A DNA stretch of 64,000 nt from Streptomyces griseiscabiei (GTDB lineage Bacteria > Actinomycetota > Actinomycetes > Streptomycetales > Streptomycetaceae), in the NCBI RefSeq assembly GCF_020010925.1, contig NZ_JAGJBZ010000001.1:3265001-3329000 (forward strand). The letters are read 5' to 3'. The translations under genes and the position numbers were made by a program. Below are positions 32,563-40,753 of this stretch, one piece after another. Numbering within the stretch: position 1 is the stretch's first letter; every line of letters begins with the position of its first letter. The notes below the pieces were generated by a model, which was not told the DNA's origin, did no database searches, and saw nothing but the letters and a program-made list of their open reading frames with translations.

Positions 32563-32636
32563 CGCTCCGCATCCCCCGTCGGAGCGACAGACCGACGCCG
32601 GGCAGCTCCCCCCGTGGCTGCTCGGCGTCGCCTTTT
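32563..32636 (+). ncRNA. Candidate small RNA or attenuated leader: two consecutive hairpins with U-tract
   Basis: CGCTCCG (32563-32569) pairs with CGGAGCG (32580-32586); a second 14-bp hairpin with one G-U pair (32593-32606 / 32617-32630) is followed by CCTTTTCT. A weak -10-like CATACTTC lies at 32550-32557. The block sits between the DUF3099 stop and the next gene, 44 bp before its start. It could be a terminated sRNA, a terminator of the DUF3099 transcript, or an attenuator. Confidence 0.35.
32593..32636 (+). terminator. Rho-independent terminator
   Basis: The second hairpin above: CGACGCCGGGCAGC with GCTGCTCGGCGTCG, then CCTTTTCT. A functioning terminator here is well supported whichever transcript it ends. 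Confidence 0.8.
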
Positions 32637-32679
32637 CTCCGGTTCTCTCCGGCTGGATCCGTGCCGCTAGGGTCGACGG

Positions 32680-32928
32680 ATGAACATCCTCGACGTCCCC
32701 GGCTCCGACCCCTCCTCCCCCATCTGCTCGGCCAAGGGCTGCCGTGCGGACGCGGTCTGGGTACTCGCCTGGAACAACCCGAAACTGCACACGCCGGAGC
32801 GGCGCAAGACGTGGCTCGCGTGCGAGGAGCACCGGGAGCATCTGTCCCAGTTCCTGGGGGTGCGGGGATTCCTGAAGGACGTGGTGAAGTTGGACGACTG
32901 GGAGGAACCCGCGCCAGAAGGGTCCTAG
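32680..32928 (+). CDS. Small conserved protein with Cys pair, unknown function
   Basis: An 82-residue protein with SPICSAKGCRADAVWVLAWN, RRKTWLACEEHREHLSQFLG and a C-terminal FLKDVVKLDDWEE. The Cys/His spacing (CxxxxC...CxxH) suggests a small zinc-binding fold. I recognise it as widely conserved in streptomycetes but know no function. ATG at 32680 follows AGGG. It converges on moaA, whose stop is 22 bp away. Confidence 0.75.
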   Translation: MNILDVPGSDPSSPICSAKGCRADAVWVLAWNNPKLHTPERRKTWLACEEHREHLSQFLGVRGFLKDVVKLDDWEEPAPEGS

Positions 32929-32950
32929 GGCCGCCCCAGGTCGTGTCCGC

Positions 32951-33940
32951 TCAGCCCCCGATCGCCGACATCGGCCGGTCCGGCTGCACGAAGGACGGGT
33001 CGTCCAGGCCGGCGCCCGCCTTCTTGCCCCACATCGCCAGGCGCCAGATCCGGGCGATCTCCTCGTCCGGGGCGCCCGAGCGCAGCGCGGCGCGCAGGTC
33101 GGTCTCCTCGCGGGCGAAGAGGCAGGTGCGGACCTGGCCGTCGGCGGTGAGACGGGTGCGGTCGCAGGCCGAGCAGAAGGGGCGGGTGACGGAGGCGATG
33201 ACACCCACGCGGTGGGGGCCGCCGTCCACGACCCAGCGCTCCGCCGGGGCCGAGCCGCGCTCGTCCTTGCCCTCGTGGGTGAGGTCGAAGCGGGTACGCA
33301 GGGAGGTCAGGATGTCGCCGGCCGTGACCATGCCGTCGCGCTTCCAGCCGTGCTGGGCGTCCAGGGGCATCTGCTCGATGAACCGCAGCTCGTAGTCGTG
33401 CTCGACGGCCCAGGCCAGGAGGTCCGGGGCCTCGTCGTCGTTGAGGCCCGGCATCAGGACGGAGTTGACCTTGACGGGGGTCAGGTCCGCGTCGCGGGCG
33501 GCTTCGAGGCCTTCGAGGACGTCCTTGAGGCGGTCCCGGCGGGTGAGGGCCTTGAAGACGTCCGGGCGGAGGGTGTCCAGGGAGACGTTCACCCGGTCCA
33601 GGCCGGCCGCCTTCAGGGCCTTCGCCGTACGCCTGAGGCCGATGCCGTTGGTGGTGAGGGACATCTGCGGACGGGGGGCGAGGGCCGCCACCCGCTCCAC
33701 GATGCCGACCAGACCGGGGCGCAGCAGGGGTTCACCACCGGTGAAGCGGACCTCCTCGATGCCCAGGGTGCGGACGGCTATGTCTATGAGACGGACGATC
33801 TCGTCGTCGTCGAGCAGGTCGGGCTTGGCCAGCCACTGCAGGCCCTCCTCGGGCATGCAGTACGTACAGCGCAGATTGCAGCGGTCGGTCAGCGAGACCC
33901 TGAGGTCGGTGGCCACTCGGCCATAGGTGTCGATGAGCAC
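32951..33940 (-). CDS. moaA: GTP 3',8-cyclase MoaA (molybdenum cofactor biosynthesis)
   Basis: A 329-residue radical-SAM enzyme that, with MoaC, converts GTP to cyclic pyranopterin monophosphate. N-terminal [4Fe-4S]-SAM cluster motif at Cys21, Cys25, Cys28 (TDRCNLRCTYCMPEEG); SAM-binding GGEP-type FTGGEPLLRPG. The C-terminal second cluster is CSACDRTRLTADGQVRTC. It ends in the usual Gly-Gly (SAIGG), needed for activity in MoaA. The ATG at 33940 gives standard length. A 15-bp triplicated repeat lies just upstream. Confidence 0.95.
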   Translation of the reverse strand: MLIDTYGRVATDLRVSLTDRCNLRCTYCMPEEGLQWLAKPDLLDDDEIVRLIDIAVRTLGIEEVRFTGGEPLLRPGLVGIVERVAALAPRPQMSLTTNGIGLRRTAKALKAAGLDRVNVSLDTLRPDVFKALTRRDRLKDVLEGLEAARDADLTPVKVNSVLMPGLNDDEAPDLLAWAVEHDYELRFIEQMPLDAQHGWKRDGMVTAGDILTSLRTRFDLTHEGKDERGSAPAERWVVDGGPHRVGVIASVTRPFCSACDRTRLTADGQVRTCLFAREETDLRAALRSGAPDEEIARIWRLAMWGKKAGAGLDDPSFVQPDRPMSAIGG

Positions 33941-33966
33941 GTGGGCCCCCTCCCGCGTCAGACCAT

Positions 33967-34011
33967 GGGTTGTCGAATCGGTGGTTCTCGAGTCAGTGGT
34001 TGCCGAACACC
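33967..34011. repeat. Three 15-bp tandem imperfect repeats upstream of moaA
   Basis: GGGTTGTCGAATCGG, TGGTTCTCGAGTCAG and TGGTTGCCGAACACC abut at 33967, 33982 and 33997. They lie 27-71 bp before the moaA start, where operators or promoter elements would be. Repeat core: GGTTNNCGAA/G. Confidence 0.55.
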
Positions 34012-34068
34012 TGCGAGCCTACGTGACCGCGCCGACAACATCACGGGCCCGATCCCACGAGACACGGC

Positions 34069-34102
34069 GCGGGGCCGCCGTAGGGATCTACGACGGCCCC
34101 GC
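34069..34102 (-). terminator. 15-bp hairpin terminator after actP
   Basis: GCGGGGCCGCCGTAG (34069-34083) pairs with CTACGACGGCCCCGC (34088-34102) with one mismatch, 28 bp past the actP stop. Confidence 0.82.
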
Positions 34103-34129
34103 GCGAAGCCGGTGTCGAGGTCTCGGTGC

Positions 34130-35755
34130 TCAGTGCGCTCCGGTACCGGTGAGGGAGCGGACCTCCAGCTCGGCGTACTTGGCCTCGTCGGGCTTCTCCT
34201 TGGACAGGACCGTGCCGAGGAAGCCCATGAGGAAGCCGAACGGGATGGAGATGATGCCCGGGTTCTTCAGCGGGAACCAGGCGAAGCCGACGTCCGGGAA
34301 CATCGCCTTGGGGTCGCCGGAGACGACGGGCGAGAAGAGCACCAGGCCGACGGCGACGATCAGACCGCCGTAGATCGACCACAGCGCGCCCTGGGTGGTG
34401 AACTTCTTCCAGAAGAGGCTGTAGAGGATCGTCGGCAGGTTGGCGGAGGCCGCGACCGCGAAGGCGAGGGCGACGAGGCCGGCGACGTTCAGGTCGCGGG
34501 CGAGGGCGCCGAGGCCGATGGAGACGATGCCGATGGCGACGGTCGCCCAGCGGGCCGCGCGGACCTCCTCGGCGCCGGAGGCCTGTCCCTTGCGGATGAC
34601 GTTGGCGTAGATGTCGTGCGCGAAGGAGGACGAGGACGCCAGGGTGAGGCCGGCGACCACGGCGAGGATCGTCGCGAAGGCCACCGCCGAGATGGTGGCC
34701 AGCAGGATCGCGCCCCAGGCCGAGTCGACGCCGCCGAGATGCAGGGCGAGCAGCGGGGCCGCCGTGTTGCCCGACGGGTTGGAGGCGATGATCTCGTCCT
34801 GGGAGATCAGCGCGGCGGCGCCGAAGCCGAGGGCGATGGTCATCAGGTAGAAGCCGCCGATGATGCCGATGGCCCAGTTCACGGACTTACGGGCGGCCTT
34901 GGCGTTGGGCACCGTGTAGAAGCGGATCAGGATGTGCGGCAGACCGGCGGTGCCGAGGACCAGGGCGATGCCGAGGGAGATGAAGTCCAGCTTGGAGGTG
35001 CCGGTGGCGCCGTACTGCAGGCCGGGCTCCAGGAAGGCGGCGCCCTTGCCGCTGTTCTCGGCGGCGGTGCCGAGCAGATCGGAGATGTTGAAGTTGAACT
35101 TCAGCAGCACCAGGAACGTAATGAGGAGCGTGCCGCCGATGAGCAGGACGGCCTTCACCATCTGGACCCAGGTGGTGCCCTTCATACCGCCGATGGAGAC
35201 GTAGACGATCATCAGCAGACCGACGAGGGCCACGATGAGGATCTTGCCCGCGTCGGAGGTGATGCCGAGGAGCAGGGAGACGAGGACGCCCGCGCCCGCC
35301 ATCTGGGCCAGCAGGTAGAAGATCGAGACGACGATCGTGGAGGTACCCGCGGCGGTACGCACGGGGCGCTGGCGCATGCGGTACGCGAGGACGTCGCCCA
35401 TGGTGTAGCGGCCGGAGTTCCGCAGCGGCTCGGCGACCAGCAGCAGGGCGACCAGCCAGGCGACCAGGAAGCCGATGGAGTAGAGGAAGCCGTCGTAGCC
35501 GAAGAGGGCGATGGCGCCCGCGATACCGAGGAACGACGCGGCGGACATGTAGTCGCCGGAGACCGCGAGGCCGTTCTGGAAGGCGCTGAACTGGCGGCCG
35601 CCCGCGTAGAAGTCGGCGGCGTCCTTGGTCTGGCGGCCGGCCCAGACGGTGATGCCGAGGGTCGCGAGGACGAACAGCGCGAACAGGGTGATGATCAGCG
35701 GCCGGTGCTCGCTGGCCTCGTTGGCCGCGAGGATCGTCTGCGTTGCGGGGCTCAT
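34130..35755 (-). CDS. actP: Cation/acetate symporter ActP (SSS family)
   Basis: A 541-residue sodium:solute symporter with about 13 transmembrane helices. ActP-like features: ADFYAGGRQFSAFQNGLAVSGDYMSAASFLG near the N-terminus, SGRYTMGDVLAYRMRQRPVR, VYVSIGGMKGTTWVQMVKAVLL. ActP takes up acetate and other short monocarboxylates. The ATG at 35755 overlaps the stop of the upstream DUF485 gene (ATGA), the standard DUF485-actP operon. The C-terminal tail is acidic and short. Confidence 0.93.
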   Translation of the reverse strand: MSPATQTILAANEASEHRPLIITLFALFVLATLGITVWAGRQTKDAADFYAGGRQFSAFQNGLAVSGDYMSAASFLGIAGAIALFGYDGFLYSIGFLVAWLVALLLVAEPLRNSGRYTMGDVLAYRMRQRPVRTAAGTSTIVVSIFYLLAQMAGAGVLVSLLLGITSDAGKILIVALVGLLMIVYVSIGGMKGTTWVQMVKAVLLIGGTLLITFLVLLKFNFNISDLLGTAAENSGKGAAFLEPGLQYGATGTSKLDFISLGIALVLGTAGLPHILIRFYTVPNAKAARKSVNWAIGIIGGFYLMTIALGFGAAALISQDEIIASNPSGNTAAPLLALHLGGVDSAWGAILLATISAVAFATILAVVAGLTLASSSSFAHDIYANVIRKGQASGAEEVRAARWATVAIGIVSIGLGALARDLNVAGLVALAFAVAASANLPTILYSLFWKKFTTQGALWSIYGGLIVAVGLVLFSPVVSGDPKAMFPDVGFAWFPLKNPGIISIPFGFLMGFLGTVLSKEKPDEAKYAELEVRSLTGTGAH

Positions 35756-36108
35756 GCGCCGCCCTCCATCCGGGACTTGATCGCCTCGGCCTTGGGGTCG
35801 AGCTTCGCGGCTGCGTGCCGCGAGTACCACCAGGCGATGAGGAACGTGGTGACGAACTGGGCGACGCCGAAGACGAAGGCGACGTTGATGTTGCCGAAGA
35901 GCTTGGTGCCCATGAAGTCGCCCGCGTAGTTGGAGAGCAGGACGTACAGCAGGTACCAGGCGATGAAGGCCACGGTCAGCGGGAAGGCGAACGAGCGGTA
36001 GGAGCGGCGCAGTTCGGCGAACTCCGCGCTCTCATGGACCGCGGTGAACTCCTCGGGTGAGGGGAGGTGATGTTCGGCCTTCGCGGGGGGCGGTGCGTCG
36101 GTTGCCAC
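35752..36108 (-). CDS. DUF485 membrane protein (ActP partner)
   Basis: A 118-residue YjcH-like protein with two transmembrane helices (about 40-60 and 75-95) and the conserved FGELRR-type motif ESAEFAELRRSYRSFAFPL and ISRMEGGA-like end. DUF485 genes almost always precede actP-type symporters and are thought to be accessory subunits. The GTG at 36108 follows GAGGAGACTCC; an ATG at 36195 would add 29 low-complexity residues, so the start is uncertain. Confidence 0.85.
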   Translation of the reverse strand: MATDAPPPAKAEHHLPSPEEFTAVHESAEFAELRRSYRSFAFPLTVAFIAWYLLYVLLSNYAGDFMGTKLFGNINVAFVFGVAQFVTTFLIAWWYSRHAAAKLDPKAEAIKSRMEGGA

Positions 36109-36296
36109 GGAGTCTCCTCGCGTCTGAGCCGCGGTCGCGACGGTGGACGGTGCCTTTTCCGCCGTCGGATCGGGGGACGGGCTGGGTACGGACATCGGGT
36201 CGGCTCTGTTCCTTCGGTGACGGGTGCACGATCGTGCTCGGGCTCCCTGCTCAACGTCACGGCGGCGCGTGAGGACCGGTTCAACCGTGCGTGTTT

Positions 36297-36318
36297 CTTT
36301 CGAAAACCGATTCGGAAG
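36297..36318. promoter_or_regulatory. Imperfect palindrome, possible operator of the DUF485-actP operon
   Basis: CTTTCGAA-AACCGA-TTCGGAAG: two 8-bp arms with one mismatch and a 6-bp centre, in an AT-richer patch about 190 bp before the DUF485 start. Confidence 0.35.
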
Positions 36319-36405
36319 CACTGCGGAGGCCGGGGCGGAAGTGGCCGGGAAGTGCGGTGACTTCGAGGGTTACCCCTCTACTTCGGCCGACCGCCCATGA
36401 AGTCA

Positions 36406-36435
36406 TTGCTGGCCGGTGACGACCAGGGATAGCTT
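36406..36435 (+). promoter_or_regulatory. Candidate vegetative promoter of the subtilase gene
   Basis: TTGCTG (36406-36411) and TAGCTT (36430-36435) are separated by 18 bp, about 83 bp before the start codon. It matches the HrdB consensus in part only. Confidence 0.35.
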
Positions 36436-36518
36436 CGGGCTGCACCACCAACGTCATGTACCTGCCCAGGCACCCGTATGCCCCGGGCCGGTTTCTTTGA
36501 GGATGATGTGGAGATCCC

Positions 36519-38048
36519 ATGGCTCATCTGCGCTCCAGACGACAGCTCGCACTCGCCGTGCCGGTCGTCCTGTCGCTGACCGCCTCGCTCGGTTTCCTGC
36601 CGGGTGTCGCCTCGGCGACCCCGCTCGCGGAGACCACCGCCGCGACCGCAAAGGGCCCGAACCTCTCGTACGTCGTGAACACGAAGACGGACAAGGGCAC
36701 GATCGCCAGGGTGCAGAAGGCGATAACCGAGGCCGGCGGTCAGGTCGTCATCACGTACGACAAGATCGGCGTGATCGTGGTCCACTCGACCGACCCGGCG
36801 TTCGGCGCGACGATCCGCGCGGTGCGCGGCGTGCAGTCCGCCGGTGCCACCCGGACCTCGCCGCTGACCCCGGCCGGTACGACGGACCTGGGCGCCGTCG
36901 ACATGCTGACGGACGCGGAGGCCGCGAAGGTGAAGGCCGCCTCGGCGGACATCCCCGACGCCGAGCCCCTCGAGGCCGACCAGTGGGACCTGCGGACGAT
37001 CGGCGCCGACAAGGCCGCGAAGATCAACGACGGCAGCGAGGACGTCACGGTCGCCGTGATCGACACGGGCGTCGACGACACCCACCCGGACCTCGCGCCG
37101 AACTTCTCCAAGTCCCAGTCCGCCAACTGCGACGGCGGCGTCGCGGACACCAGCGAGGGCGCCTGGCGTCCGTACACCGCGAACGACTACCACGGCACGC
37201 ACGTCGCCGGTGAGATAGCCGCGGCGCGCAACGGCGTCGGTGTCGCCGGTGTCGCGCCGGGTGTGAAGGTCTCCGGAATCAATGTGACCGACCGGGTCAG
37301 CGGCCTCTTCTACGCGGAGAGCGTCGTCTGCGCGTTCGTGTTCGCCGCCGACAAGGGCGTGGAGATCACGAACAACAGCTACTACGTCGACCCGTGGCTC
37401 TACAACTGTGTCGACGACCCGGACCAGGAAGCCATCGTCGACGCGGTGAACCGCGCGCAGAAGTACGCCACCAACAAGGGCACCCTGCACCTGGCCTCGG
37501 CGGGCAACTCCAACCACGACCTGGCCTCCGACGCGATCCTGGACGCGTCCAGCCCGAACGACACCACCCCGGTCGAGCGCACCATCGACCCGAGCGAGTG
37601 CCTCGACGTGCCGACCCAGCTGGACGGCATCGTCACGGTCAGCGCGACGGGCGTGAAGAACGAGAAGTCGTACTACTCCACGTACGGCAACGGTGTGGTC
37701 GACATCGCGGCGCCGGGCGGCGACGCCCGCTACCAGATCCCGGACACGCCGTCGAAGAACGGCCGCATCCTGTCCACGATGCCGAACGGCGGCTACGGCT
37801 ACCTCCAGGGCACGTCGATGGCGTCGCCGCACGCCGCCGGTGTCGCCGCGCTGCTGAAGTCCACGCACCCGTGGGTGTCCGCGCAGGGGCTGCAGAAGCT
37901 GCTGAAGGGCCAGGCGGACGCGCAGGCCTGCCCGACGTCGTACGACCAGAACGGCGACGGCGTGCAGGACGCGGTGTGCGAGGGCGACGCGAACGTGAAC
38001 GGTTTCTTCGGGTTCGGCATCGTCAACGCCCTGAAGGCCGTCAAGTAG
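36519..38048 (+). CDS. Secreted subtilisin-like serine protease (S8)
   Basis: A 509-residue exported protease. Signal peptide at about 1-33 (RRQLALAVPVVLSLTASLGFLPGVASA), an I9-like prodomain (about 45-140), then an S8 catalytic domain. The triad is Asp182 (VAVIDTGVDDTHPD), His225 (YHGTHVAGEIAA) and Ser433 (QGTSMASPHAAGVAALL), with the oxyanion Asn330 (LASAGNSNHD). A C-terminal segment (about 465-509) has DQNGDGVQDAVCEGD, a possible calcium loop. Cys pairs suggest extracellular disulphides. The ATG at 36519 follows GTGGAG. It is its own transcript, ended by the hairpin at 38127. Confidence 0.93.
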   Translation: MAHLRSRRQLALAVPVVLSLTASLGFLPGVASATPLAETTAATAKGPNLSYVVNTKTDKGTIARVQKAITEAGGQVVITYDKIGVIVVHSTDPAFGATIRAVRGVQSAGATRTSPLTPAGTTDLGAVDMLTDAEAAKVKAASADIPDAEPLEADQWDLRTIGADKAAKINDGSEDVTVAVIDTGVDDTHPDLAPNFSKSQSANCDGGVADTSEGAWRPYTANDYHGTHVAGEIAAARNGVGVAGVAPGVKVSGINVTDRVSGLFYAESVVCAFVFAADKGVEITNNSYYVDPWLYNCVDDPDQEAIVDAVNRAQKYATNKGTLHLASAGNSNHDLASDAILDASSPNDTTPVERTIDPSECLDVPTQLDGIVTVSATGVKNEKSYYSTYGNGVVDIAAPGGDARYQIPDTPSKNGRILSTMPNGGYGYLQGTSMASPHAAGVAALLKSTHPWVSAQGLQKLLKGQADAQACPTSYDQNGDGVQDAVCEGDANVNGFFGFGIVNALKAVK

Positions 38049-38093
38049 CCCTTCCCGGCGAACACGTTGGTGGCTGTGGCCGAGCAGGGATCG

Positions 38094-38120
38094 TTCTCGT
38101 AGTTCTCGTACTTCTCGTAC
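38094..38120. repeat. Three 9-bp tandem repeats TTCTCGTA(G/C)
   Basis: Units at 38094, 38103 and 38112, between the protease stop and the terminator. Possibly slippage-derived. Confidence 0.6.
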
Positions 38121-38126
38121 GAGGCT

Positions 38127-38161
38127 GAAGGGCCGGGCGGTGTCACACCGCCCGGCCCTTC
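38127..38161 (+). terminator. 16-bp perfect hairpin terminator after the subtilase gene
   Basis: GAAGGGCCGGGCGGTG (38127-38142) pairs with its complement (38146-38161) around a TCA loop, 18 bp before the next start. Confidence 0.88.
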
Positions 38162-38178
38162 CGTTGCATAGTCCCGTC

Positions 38179-39552
38179 ATGAGGACAACGGAAGACGCGT
38201 GGGCGGCGCTCGGTGGCGATCCCGCGCCGCTGTCGAGGGTTTCGACCGTCGTACGGGACGGGGTGCTGGACGCCCGGCTGCCGGTACGGGAGCTGGCGCG
38301 GGCCTGTGTGACGGTGTGCGCGCTGGCCGCGGCCGAGCTGGGGGCGCGGCGGGCCGGGCTCGCGGAGGTGCCCCGGGTGCGGGTGGACGACGGGTCGGTC
38401 GGCACGGCGTTCGTCAGTGAACGGCATCTGCTGGTCGACGGGCGGGCCCCGGTGACCTTCGCGCCGCTGTCGCGGTTCTGGCGGACGGCGGACGGGTGGG
38501 TGCGGACGCACGCCAACTATCCGCACCACCGGGAGCGGCTGCTGTCCGCGCTGGGCGTGTCCGGCGCCGAGGTGCCCGCGGTCGAGGCGGCGCTCGCCGA
38601 GCGGTCCGCGCGGGAGGTCGAGGAAGCGGTGTACGCGGCCGGGGGTCTGGCCGTGGCGCTGCGGACGCCCGGGGAATGGGCCGCGCACGAGCAGGCGCGA
38701 GCGGTGGCGGCCCGGCCGCTGATCCACCACGAGCGGCTGGACACGGCGTACGCGCGCGTGCTCCCGCCCCTGCCCTCGGCCGAGGCGCTGTTGTCGCCCG
38801 CCGCCGGGTTGCGGGTCCTGGACCTGACCCGGGTCATCGCGGGCCCGGTCGCCACCCGCACCCTCGCCCTGCTGGGCGCGGACGTGCTGCGGGTCGATCC
38901 GCCGGGCATGCCCGAGATCCTCGACCAGCACGCCGACACGGGCTTCGGGAAGCGGTCGGCGGCCCTCGATCTGGCGGCGGACCCCGGGGCGTTCGAGGCG
39001 CTGCTCGCCGAGGCCGACGTCGTCGTCACCGGATACCGGCCGGGTGCGCTGGACCGGTTCGGGCTGTCGGCCGAGGCACTGGTCGACCGGCGTCCCGGAC
39101 TGATCGTGGCGCAGCTCTCGGCCTGGGGCGCGGACGGGCCGTGGGCCGGGCGGCGGGGGTTCGACAGTCTGGTGCAGGTGGCGACGGGGATCGCGGCGGT
39201 CGAGGGTACGGCGGACCGGCCGGGCGCGCTGCCCGCGCAGGCACTCGACCACGGCACGGGCTATCTGCTGGCGGCGGCCGTCCTCAGAGCGCTCACCGAG
39301 CAGGCGGAGCAGGGATACAGCCGGGCCGTGCGGCTGTCGCTGGCCCGGACGGCGGCCTGGCTGACGGGCGGGATCGAGCGGGCCCCGGGCCGGGGCGAGG
39401 CTCCCGGCCCGCCGGACGCCTGGCTCGCCGAACGGGACAGCCCTCTCGGCCGGCTGCGGTACGCGCGGTCGCCGGTGTCCTTCGAGGGCGGGCCGGCCGA
39501 CTGGGCGCGGGGGCCGGGGCGTTGGGGCACGGACGAGCCGCGCTGGCGTTGA
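38179..39552 (+). CDS. Class III CoA-transferase (CaiB/BaiF family)
   Basis: A 457-residue member of the family III CoA-transferases, which move CoA between carboxylic acids. The central part has LRVLDLTRVIAGPVATRTLALLGADVLRVDPPG with the RVIAGP motif, the family's DLAAD.GAFEALLAEADVVVTGYRPGALDRFG block, and QALDHGTGYLLAAAVLRALT near the end. The N-terminal ~170 residues look like a rearranged small domain (WVRTHANYPHHRERLL, HEQARAVAARPL), so the fold order seems circularly permuted compared with CaiB. Substrate unknown. It follows a terminator and has its own weak ribosome binding site. Confidence 0.82.
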   Translation: MRTTEDAWAALGGDPAPLSRVSTVVRDGVLDARLPVRELARACVTVCALAAAELGARRAGLAEVPRVRVDDGSVGTAFVSERHLLVDGRAPVTFAPLSRFWRTADGWVRTHANYPHHRERLLSALGVSGAEVPAVEAALAERSAREVEEAVYAAGGLAVALRTPGEWAAHEQARAVAARPLIHHERLDTAYARVLPPLPSAEALLSPAAGLRVLDLTRVIAGPVATRTLALLGADVLRVDPPGMPEILDQHADTGFGKRSAALDLAADPGAFEALLAEADVVVTGYRPGALDRFGLSAEALVDRRPGLIVAQLSAWGADGPWAGRRGFDSLVQVATGIAAVEGTADRPGALPAQALDHGTGYLLAAAVLRALTEQAEQGYSRAVRLSLARTAAWLTGGIERAPGRGEAPGPPDAWLAERDSPLGRLRYARSPVSFEGGPADWARGPGRWGTDEPRWR

Positions 39553-39652
39553 GTCGGCGGGCCCGCCGGGCCGTACGTATGGGTGGAATGTCGAACTGCC
39601 AGTTGGTTTCCGGCACTTGCCCAGGTCTGGTGCGACTGGTGAACTTTTCGGG

Positions 39653-40753
39653 GTGAGCCTGACGGGACGGACGGCGAAGGAGACGGAAGCGAGCGCGGAG
39701 ACGGAAGCGAGCGCGGAGACGGGAGCGGGGGCGGAGGCCGACGAGCCGCAGGAGCGTGCCGGGGAGCGGACCGGGTGGACCGGGGGCGGGGCCGGCCGGG
39801 CCGTCGTGGTGCTGGTCCTGGTGGCCGTGGGCGCGCTGATACCCCTGTTCGGGCCGCGGGTCGCGCTGGACGGCACGGGTGAGGCCGGGGCCCCCGGGGC
39901 GGGTGGGATCGCGCTGTTGCGGGCGGTGCTGCTGGCCGCGCTGTGTGTGCCGGTGGGCGAACTGTTCGTGGCGTGGCTGGCCCGGCGGACACCGGGCGGG
40001 CCACGTCCGGGGGTGGCGGCGCCGCGGAGCTGGGCGGCGGGGGCGGCCGGGGCCGGGTTCCTGGCCTCGCTGGGCCTGGCCTCGGTCGTGGCCACGGGCA
40101 ATCTGGTGCCGGACTCCCCCGCCGACCTGGACGTGGGCGGCCTCTACGAGACCCGGGACGGCAGACTCGCCCTCCTGGAGGTCAACGCCTTCGCGGCGGC
40201 CGGTCTGCTCGCGCTCTCCCGCCGCCCGGCCGCCCAGGCGCTCCCCCTGGCCGCGATCGCCGTCGCGGAGGCACTGCGCGCCCACCCCGGCACCGAGTAC
40301 GACCCCCTCGTCGGCACCGGTCTGACCCTGGTGCACCTGATGTGCGCGGCCCTGTGGGCGGGCGGACTCCTCCACGTCCTGCGGACGCTGCGCACGCGCG
40401 CGTGGCGGTCGTCGGAGGCGGGCGCCGCGCTGTTGGGCCTCTACGCGCGCGTGGCCGCCGTTCTGCTCGCCGCCGTCACCGCCACCGGGGTGTGGAGCAC
40501 ACTGCGCCGGATGCCACCGGGCACGGTCCTCGACCAGCTGACCGAGACGGCGTACGGCCGCGCCCTGCTCGCCAAGGTCCTCCTCGTGGCCGCCGTCGCC
40601 GCCCTCGCCCTCTGGGCCCGGCTGCGGCTGCGCGGCACGACCGGCGACCCGCTCGGCGCCTGCGCTCCCGCGCGCGCGGAGGTGGCGGTGCTCGGCCTGG
40701 TCGTCGCGGTGTCGGCGCTGCTCACGGCGCTGCCGGTACCGATCCGCTGGTGA
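39653..40753 (+). CDS. CopD-domain copper-resistance-like membrane protein
   Basis: A 366-residue membrane protein with about eight helices and a CopD-like region. The HLMCAALWAGGLLHVLRTL helix (about 220-240) carries a possible metal-ligand His pair. TATGVWSTLRRMPPGTVLDQLTETAYGRALLAKVLLV is the typical CopD block. The N-terminus holds an ETEASAETEASAETGAGAEA repeat. The GTG at 39653 gives the shortest sensible start but has no clear ribosome binding site. Copper import is the usual role; not shown here. Its 3' end overlaps the convergent lysoplasmalogenase gene by 32 bp. Confidence 0.8.
   Translation: MSLTGRTAKETEASAETEASAETGAGAEADEPQERAGERTGWTGGGAGRAVVVLVLVAVGALIPLFGPRVALDGTGEAGAPGAGGIALLRAVLLAALCVPVGELFVAWLARRTPGGPRPGVAAPRSWAAGAAGAGFLASLGLASVVATGNLVPDSPADLDVGGLYETRDGRLALLEVNAFAAAGLLALSRRPAAQALPLAAIAVAEALRAHPGTEYDPLVGTGLTLVHLMCAALWAGGLLHVLRTLRTRAWRSSEAGAALLGLYARVAAVLLAAVTATGVWSTLRRMPPGTVLDQLTETAYGRALLAKVLLVAAVAALALWARLRLRGTTGDPLGACAPARAEVAVLGLVVAVSALLTALPVPIRW
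39680..39733. repeat. 18-bp in-frame tandem repeat, three units
   Basis: GAGACGGAAGCGAGCGCG at 39680 and 39698 exactly, with a variant at 39716, encoding the ETEASA unit in the cytoplasmic N-terminus of the CopD protein. Copy number is likely to vary between strains. Confidence 0.8.

Larger units (their letters stand above)
36109..36518. other. Divergent regulatory region between DUF485-actP and the subtilase gene
   Basis: About 410 bp without another gene. It holds an imperfect palindrome at 36297-36318 and a plausible promoter for the protease at 36406-36435. The upstream part could encode an N-terminal extension of the DUF485 protein. Confidence 0.5.

Noticed and set aside
33967..34011. 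15-bp repeats as a CRISPR array
   Set aside because: No spacers, units abut directly, and no cas genes are in the window.
33212..35929. Very long open frame on + antisense to moaA and actP
   Set aside because: It mirrors the real genes: composition is dominated by Asp/Gly/Glu/Val/Arg repeats, there are no family motifs, and the opposite strand shows clear MoaA and ActP motifs. High GC at third positions creates such frames.
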